Shown piece after piece: positions 5,324 to 8,915 of a DNA stretch of 8,915 bases; positions within the stretch are counted from its first letter, which is position 1, and the number at the start of each line of letters is the position of its first letter. The translations under genes were made by a program, and so were the position numbers. This DNA comes from CAIKZJ01 sp964626015. Its GTDB lineage: Bacteria; Bacteroidota; Ignavibacteria; Tepidaquicellales; Tepidaquicellaceae. Where the stretch lies: positions 1 to 8,915 of the forward strand of contig CAZVCC010000085.1 in NCBI GenBank assembly GCA_964626015.1, read 5' to 3'. Below the pieces are notes generated by a model that saw only the letters and a list, made by a program, of their open reading frames with translations, did no database searches and was not told where the DNA came from.

Positions 5324-7855
5324 TTACATGAAGCGGTTTAAGGAGATGTTGTCTTTGATGTATTCGGGAATGACTTTTCTTAATTCGGGAGAGAGGTTTA
5401 AGAAAGATTTTCCGTTTGGTTCGGTGTTAAGAAGTGCATAGTTACGGCTTTCGATGATTTCACGGATTCTGCCGTCTGAGATATACGTTTTGAAAAAGTC
5501 TTTTGCGAAGGAGAAATTTTTATCGTCGGGCAAATAACGGCTGTCGAACTTTTCGAACTCTTCTTCGAGGAGTTCATCCTTTGACTTAAAGTAAGAGATG
5601 AAGCCGAAGATTTTCTCGAGAATTTCCCGCAAAGAAAGGCGGCGGTCAACCTTTACTGCCTGACGAAGTTTTTCGAGGTTGAAATACTCTTCGGGTTTAT
5701 CGAAGAGATTTTCGAGAACATATTTTTCTGCCGCATCGAGATTATTTTCTGCCACATATTTTTTAATCATTTCGTTTTCGCTGACAATATCTTCAAACTT
5801 ATTGAAGTACATACGGTCTATTTTCATTCCCCTATCGCCAACAACGATTTCCTCGTATTTTTTCAAAGGGTCTAAATCTTTGTTTTCATATTCGGGTTCA
5901 AGCGGGGGCGGAGGTTGTGGTGGTTTTCTGCCTTTTTTGGGAACGGGTAGTTCGAGAATTTCATCATAGTTAAATTTCTCTTCAAAATATTCGCAGACGG
6001 CAAAGAAATCGAAAAGCTTGAAGTTTGACTTAACGAGTTTATCTTTTGAAATAAACTCTGTTAATGATATCTCCTTTAATACTTCTTTATTCGTAAAATT
6101 CCACTTGCGTGTGCCGCGTCCTTTTATCTGAATAAAATCTGTCGGTGAGAAAATTGGACGCATGAGGCACACGTTCAGTATATCCTGACAATCGTAGCCG
6201 GTTGTCATCATTCCGACGGTAACGCAGACGCGAGTTTTGCTTGTTTTATAAAAAGGGTTGAAATTACCCGAGCCGCTGAGTTTATTATTAGAAAAATTTA
6301 CGGTGAACGTTTGCGCATTAGGAATTACAGAGGTTACCTGCATGGCAAAATCGGACTGGTACTTTCCGGGAAACATAACATCTGCAAACTGATTAAGAAT
6401 CTGAACTATTTTTGCAGCGTGGTTTTGTCTGACGCAGAATATTATAGTCTTGCCGATTTCACCGGTAACGGGGTCGAGCAGAGCGTGTTTAAGAAATGTC
6501 TCGCAGAAAATCCTATTAGTCTCTTCGGAGAAAAGACGTTTTTCAAAATCTTTATCTTCGAAAACAATTTCGCTTTCTTCTCCTTCATCATCAGCAACGA
6601 GAACTTTATAACCTTCATCGGATAAAAGCTGTGTAGTTATATCGGTGCGTGCGTCAACAACAACGGGATTGACGAGAAAACCGTCGTTTACTCCGTCTAT
6701 GAGCGAATACCTGTAAGTAGGAGTACCATCCTCGCATCCGAAAGTCCTGTAAGTATCGAGAAGCATTCTTCTTTCGAGTTCGCGCGGATCCTTTTTGCTG
6801 AGCTTTTCAGGGTCTATTTTCCTGAGATAATCTTTAGGTGTAGCTGTAAGACCGAGTTTATAGCCGATGAAATATTCAAAGACAGAGCGACTGTTACCGC
6901 CAATAGAACGGTGAGCTTCATCGGAAATGACTAAATCGAAATCGGTCGGAGTGAAAATCCGCTTGTACTTATTATTATGTATAAAAGACTGAACGGTAGA
7001 AACGACAATTTCGCACTTGCGCCAGTCGTCGCGGTTTTCTTTATAGATACACGTCTGATAGTCATTTTTCAGATAATCTTTGAAATTCTTTTCTGCCTGA
7101 GTTTCAAGTTCGAGACGGTCAACGAGAAACAACACGCGACGTGCATTTCCCGAGCGCAAGAACAATTTAATAACCGCAGCAGCGGTAAGAGTCTTGCCTG
7201 TACCCGTTGCCATTTCAAAAAGGAAACGGTCTTTGCCTTCATTTACATCTTCCTGAATTCTTTCGATTGCACGAACCTGATATTTGCGAAGAAGACGGAG
7301 TTTATTTTCTTCGAGATACTTACTTCTTTGCGATTCATCGAGCCAACGGGGGTCGCTTTTGTAATCGGGTTTCTGAGTAAGGATTATGTAATCATCTTTA
7401 ACGGGTTCGTTTACGAGGTTTTGCGGGTTTGGTTTGTAAGATTTATAACCTATAACAATATCGGGTGAAGGAAACTTAGTGATTATATTAGGACTGCCGC
7501 GCTGCAGGTCCCAGAAATAATGAATATTGCCGTTTGAAAGAATTACAAACCTGCAATGCTGTGAATTGGCATACGCCCTTGCCTGCTCTTTTGCAAAAAG
7601 AGGATTGAGGTCTTCCCTTTTTGCTTCAAGAACGATAAAAGGAAAACCTTTATCATCAAGCAGAAGGTAATCTATAAATCCATTTGTGGTTTTTTCAAAG
7701 TCTTCGCCGAAATCATTGAGAAGCTTGTTAGTGATTTTTGTATTGTTTTCGAGAATCACGTTAGCGGGCAAGCCGTCTTTTTCGAAGAACCGCCAGCCTG
7801 CTTCTTCGAGGAGTGTATTTATTTTAATTCGTGCTTTAGCTTCTTTTCCGGACAT
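5324..7855 (-). CDS. hsdR: Type I restriction enzyme R subunit (HsdR, EcoEI-like)
   Basis: An 843-residue ATP-dependent translocase and nuclease of the Type I complex, which joins the MS subunit at unmodified sites, pumps DNA and cuts remotely. The N-terminal nuclease domain has the PD-(D/E)XK residues D62 (GFIDYLL), E77 and K79 (VLEAKRE), with the Q91-x-x-x-Y95 element after it. The SF2 helicase core has Walker A ATGTGKT (216-222), DEAH (312-315), TATP (337-340), the GYD segment of motif V (553-555) and motif VI QIKGRGTR (576-583). A charged, proline-rich linker (PPQPPPP, 645-651) leads to an EcoEI_R_C-like C-terminal domain (about 665-843) that should contact the MS partner. The length is near that of the shorter EcoEI-type R subunits. 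It starts at ATG 7855-7853 without a Shine-Dalgarno. It is first in the locus, ahead of the modification gene. All catalytic motifs I checked are intact. Confidence 0.97.
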   Translation of the reverse strand: MSGKEAKARIKINTLLEEAGWRFFEKDGLPANVILENNTKITNKLLNDFGEDFEKTTNGFIDYLLLDDKGFPFIVLEAKREDLNPLFAKEQARAYANSQHCRFVILSNGNIHYFWDLQRGSPNIITKFPSPDIVIGYKSYKPNPQNLVNEPVKDDYIILTQKPDYKSDPRWLDESQRSKYLEENKLRLLRKYQVRAIERIQEDVNEGKDRFLFEMATGTGKTLTAAAVIKLFLRSGNARRVLFLVDRLELETQAEKNFKDYLKNDYQTCIYKENRDDWRKCEIVVSTVQSFIHNNKYKRIFTPTDFDLVISDEAHRSIGGNSRSVFEYFIGYKLGLTATPKDYLRKIDPEKLSKKDPRELERRMLLDTYRTFGCEDGTPTYRYSLIDGVNDGFLVNPVVVDARTDITTQLLSDEGYKVLVADDEGEESEIVFEDKDFEKRLFSEETNRIFCETFLKHALLDPVTGEIGKTIIFCVRQNHAAKIVQILNQFADVMFPGKYQSDFAMQVTSVIPNAQTFTVNFSNNKLSGSGNFNPFYKTSKTRVCVTVGMMTTGYDCQDILNVCLMRPIFSPTDFIQIKGRGTRKWNFTNKEVLKEISLTEFISKDKLVKSNFKLFDFFAVCEYFEEKFNYDEILELPVPKKGRKPPQPPPPLEPEYENKDLDPLKKYEEIVVGDRGMKIDRMYFNKFEDIVSENEMIKKYVAENNLDAAEKYVLENLFDKPEEYFNLEKLRQAVKVDRRLSLREILEKIFGFISYFKSKDELLEEEFEKFDSRYLPDDKNFSFAKDFFKTYISDGRIREIIESRNYALLNTEPNGKSFLNLSPELRKVIPEYIKDNISLNRFM

Positions 7856-7983
7856 AAGAGATATAGGTTATAGAAATATAAATATTTTTTTGATTATTTA
7901 TTATGTAGAAATGAGGGTATTTGTTTTTGGGGAGAAGAACTGAGACAGGAAAACGCTTACAAGATAACTAAGAAGAAAAGAAC

Positions 7984-8049
7984 GCACACTGATTATTAAG
8001 AAAGAATTTGATTTACACTGATGCAAAGAGAATTTTTTATTGTTAAGAG
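7984..8049. repeat. 66 bp perfect direct repeat, copy 1
   Basis: This begins GCACACTGATTATTAAG and ends ATTGTTAAGAG. It is identical base for base to 8151-8216. An ACACTGAT motif occurs twice within the unit, so it may itself be an old degenerate repeat. Confidence 0.95.
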
Positions 8050-8150
8050 ATAGAAATGTTTAACCGCAGAGTTCCCAGAGAGCGCAGAGAAGAAAATTTT
8101 TAATTGATAAGGGCTGGTTACCACCAAAACACGAAAAGAAAAAGTGCTTG

Positions 8151-8216
8151 GCACACTGATTATTAAGAAAGAATTTGATTTACACTGATGCAAAGAGAAT
8201 TTTTTATTGTTAAGAG
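8151..8216. repeat. 66 bp perfect direct repeat, copy 2
   Basis: Identical to 7984-8049, offset by 167 bp. It is followed at once by the CCGAC hairpin at 8219-8230. The perfect identity in otherwise degenerate repeat DNA implies a recent duplication or gene conversion. Confidence 0.95.
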
Positions 8217-8218
8217 TC

Positions 8219-8230
8219 CCGACACGTCGG
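8219..8230. repeat. Short GC hairpin (CCGAC/GTCGG)
   Basis: CCGAC (8219-8223) and GTCGG (8226-8230) flank a 2-nt loop, followed by AATGTAC and then ACAGAACGCACAG. The setting, a hairpin with a short tail beside an ACAGAG-type repeat, parallels the hairpins at 5201-5221 and 8387-8401. Confidence 0.5.
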
Positions 8231-8386
8231 AATGTACAGAACGCACAGTTCCAAAGAGCAGTGAGTTAGCTGATGGCTGATAAGAACAGTTTTTCACCAC
8301 TAAGGCAAAGGGCACTAAGAATCAAGAGCTGAAATGAAAGAAGAGATTTTACCACTGAGAACACCGAGATTTTCAAGGAGATCAAC

Positions 8387-8401
8387 TGCCTGCGGAAGGC
8401 A
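8387..8401. repeat. Short GC hairpin (TGCCT/AGGCA)
   Basis: TGCCT (8387-8391) and AGGCA (8397-8401) enclose a 5-nt loop and are followed by TACATCTTCGTACTT. Outer bases ATCAA (8381-8385) and TTGAT (8414-8418) are also complementary, so a larger imperfect stem is possible. Confidence 0.5.
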
Positions 8402-8451
8402 TACATCTTCGTACTTGATGGAAAGTTAAGAAAAAAAGGAACTTAGATATT

Positions 8452-8468
8452 CAACCCATTCGGGGTTG
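8452..8468. repeat. Hairpin CAACCC/GGGTTG
   Basis: A 6 bp stem with a 5-nt loop immediately left of the 50 bp-period hairpin repeats. It may be a divergent outer member of that repeat family. Confidence 0.45.
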
Positions 8469-8493
8469 GGGTGTTTTGTTTTGTTCCCCCGTG

Positions 8494-8623
8494 CTACAAA
8501 CATTAAATCCCCAAGGGGATTCTGGTTGGGTTGTTCCTTTTACCTACCGACATGGAATCCCGAAAGGGATTCTGTTATTTGTGTGACTTTTACATACAGA
8601 CATGGAATCTCTAAAGGGATTCT
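8494..8623. repeat. Three-copy hairpin repeat with a 50 bp period
   Basis: Copies end at 8523, 8573 and 8623, exactly 50 bp apart. The last two (8538-8573 and 8588-8623) match at 32 of 36 positions. Each contains the core ACAT(G/T)(G/A)AATC, then a loop, then GGGATTCT. Stems are AATCCCC/GGGGATT (8506-8521), GAATCCC/GGGATTC (8555-8572) and GAATCTC/GGGATTC (8605-8622). The third copy keeps pairing through a G-T wobble, hinting at selection on the hairpin. The 14 bp between copies is too short for CRISPR spacers. Confidence 0.75.
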
Positions 8624-8644
8624 TTTCTAAAGCTGGAAGGTTGA

Positions 8645-8683
8645 GAGCAGAAGTTAGAATCTAGAAGCTAGGAGAGAGAAGAA
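8645..8683. repeat. 39 bp flank of composite repeat, copy 1
   Basis: This begins GAGCAGAAGTTAGAATC and contains CTAGAAGCTAGGAG. It matches 8738-8776 at 38 of 39 positions and directly precedes the first ATAGTTA array. Confidence 0.9.
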
Positions 8684-8730
8684 ATAGTTAATAGTTAATA
8701 GTTAATAGTTAATAGTTAATAGTTAATAGT
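8684..8730. repeat. Heptamer tandem array 1 (ATAGTTA x 6 plus ATAGT)
   Basis: Six perfect ATAGTTA units followed by ATAGT and then GATTTAA, which closes the composite unit. The 7 bp period is perfect, so copy number is likely to vary by slippage. Confidence 0.95.
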
Positions 8731-8737
8731 GATTTAA

Positions 8738-8776
8738 GAGCAGAAGTTAGAATCTAGAAGCTAGGAGGGAGAAGAA
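8738..8776. repeat. 39 bp flank of composite repeat, copy 2
   Basis: Second copy of 8645-8683 with one base change (AGGAGGGAG for AGGAGAGAG), offset by 93 bp. It directly precedes the second heptamer array. Confidence 0.9.
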
Positions 8777-8872
8777 ATAGTTAATAGTTAATAGTTAATA
8801 GTTAATAGTCAATAGTCAATAGTCAATAGTCAATAGTTAATAGTTAATAGTTAATAGTTAATAGTTAATAGT
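8777..8872. repeat. Heptamer tandem array 2 (ATAGTTA x4, ATAGTCA x4, ATAGTTA x5, plus ATAGT)
   Basis: Thirteen full heptamers. A block of four ATAGTCA variants (8805-8832) lies inside ATAGTTA units and shows that a single mutated unit was itself amplified. The array ends with ATAGT-GATTTAA, as array 1 does. Confidence 0.95.
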
Positions 8873-8883
8873 GATTTAAGAGC

Positions 8884-8915
8884 ACTTGTATCTACGCAGG
8901 TGCGTAGATACAAGT
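8884..8915. repeat. 32 bp palindrome at the right edge
   Basis: The 15-nt arm at 8884-8898 (ACTTGTATCTACGCA) is perfectly complementary to 8901-8915, with a 2-nt GG centre. It resembles the dispersed GTAGA-type palindromes common between genes of Bacteroidota and cyanobacteria. It ends exactly at the window edge, so any extension is unseen. Confidence 0.9.

Larger units (their letters stand above)
7856..8915. other. 1.06 kb non-coding repeat island upstream of hsdR
   Basis: No credible coding sequence on either strand. Next to hsdR (7856-7900) the DNA is AT-rich and includes TATATTTC on the minus strand at 7880-7873, close to the Bacteroidota -7 motif TAnnTTTG but without a convincing -33 partner; the hsdR promoter is presumably somewhere here. 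Further right are degenerate ACCRC-type repeats (AACCGCAGAG near 8061, TACCACCAAAACACG near 8119, TTCACCACTAAGGC near 8293, TACCACTGAGAACACC near 8350), then the separate direct repeats, hairpins and tandem arrays listed individually. Confidence 0.8.

Noticed and set aside
6977..7468. Plus-strand open frame of 163 codons
   Set aside because: It lies wholly inside hsdR on the opposite strand; hsdR has all family motifs, so this is a shadow frame.
7996..8193. Minus-strand open frame of 65 codons upstream of hsdR
   Set aside because: It spans most of both 66 bp direct repeat copies, so its two ends translate the same repeat; no start signals.
8494..8623. Possible CRISPR array
   Set aside because: Copies diverge, spacing between them is only about 14 bp, each copy is internally palindromic, and no cas gene is present.

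Overview
The window carries a Type I restriction-modification (R-M) locus with all its genes on the minus strand, set in repeat-rich, AT-rich DNA. The low GC, the starts without a clear Shine-Dalgarno sequence, the 'ACCACTAAGGCACTAAG'-style intergenic repeats and the AATCCC-loop-GGGATT hairpin repeats suggest a member of the Bacteroidota/Ignavibacteriota/Chlorobiota group. This is inference from style; no taxonomic marker gene is present.

Layout in transcription order (right to left). A 1,060 bp non-coding tract at the right end (7856-8915) is built of dispersed and tandem repeats: a perfect 66 bp direct repeat, short GC hairpins, a 50 bp-period hairpin repeat, two heptamer (ATAGTTA) arrays inside a 93 bp composite duplication, and a 32 bp palindrome at the window edge. 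Next comes hsdR (5324-7855), an 843-residue restriction/translocase subunit with an intact PD-(D/E)XK nuclease and SF2 helicase motifs. A 397 bp repeat-filled gap follows (4927-5323). Then comes an 872-residue fusion of HsdM (N6-adenine methyltransferase) and HsdS (two target-recognition domains, TRDs) at 2308-4926. Downstream are two AT-rich tandem paralogues of unknown function (1466-2200 and 710-1432), a 606 bp stretch with no convincing gene, and the start of an unrelated gene that runs off the left edge (1-103).

How the genes should work together: the fused MS protein would both modify and recognise a bipartite DNA target, and HsdR would join it to translocate and cleave unmodified DNA. 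The key catalytic residues I checked are present in both proteins, so the system looks functional. The most unusual features are a three-unit, 33 bp, in-frame minisatellite inside the methyltransferase domain just after the SAM-binding motif; the M-S fusion with apparently lower GC in the TRD segments than in the flanking conserved segments; and the paralogous pair downstream, which could be accessory or defence cargo but has no recognisable domain.
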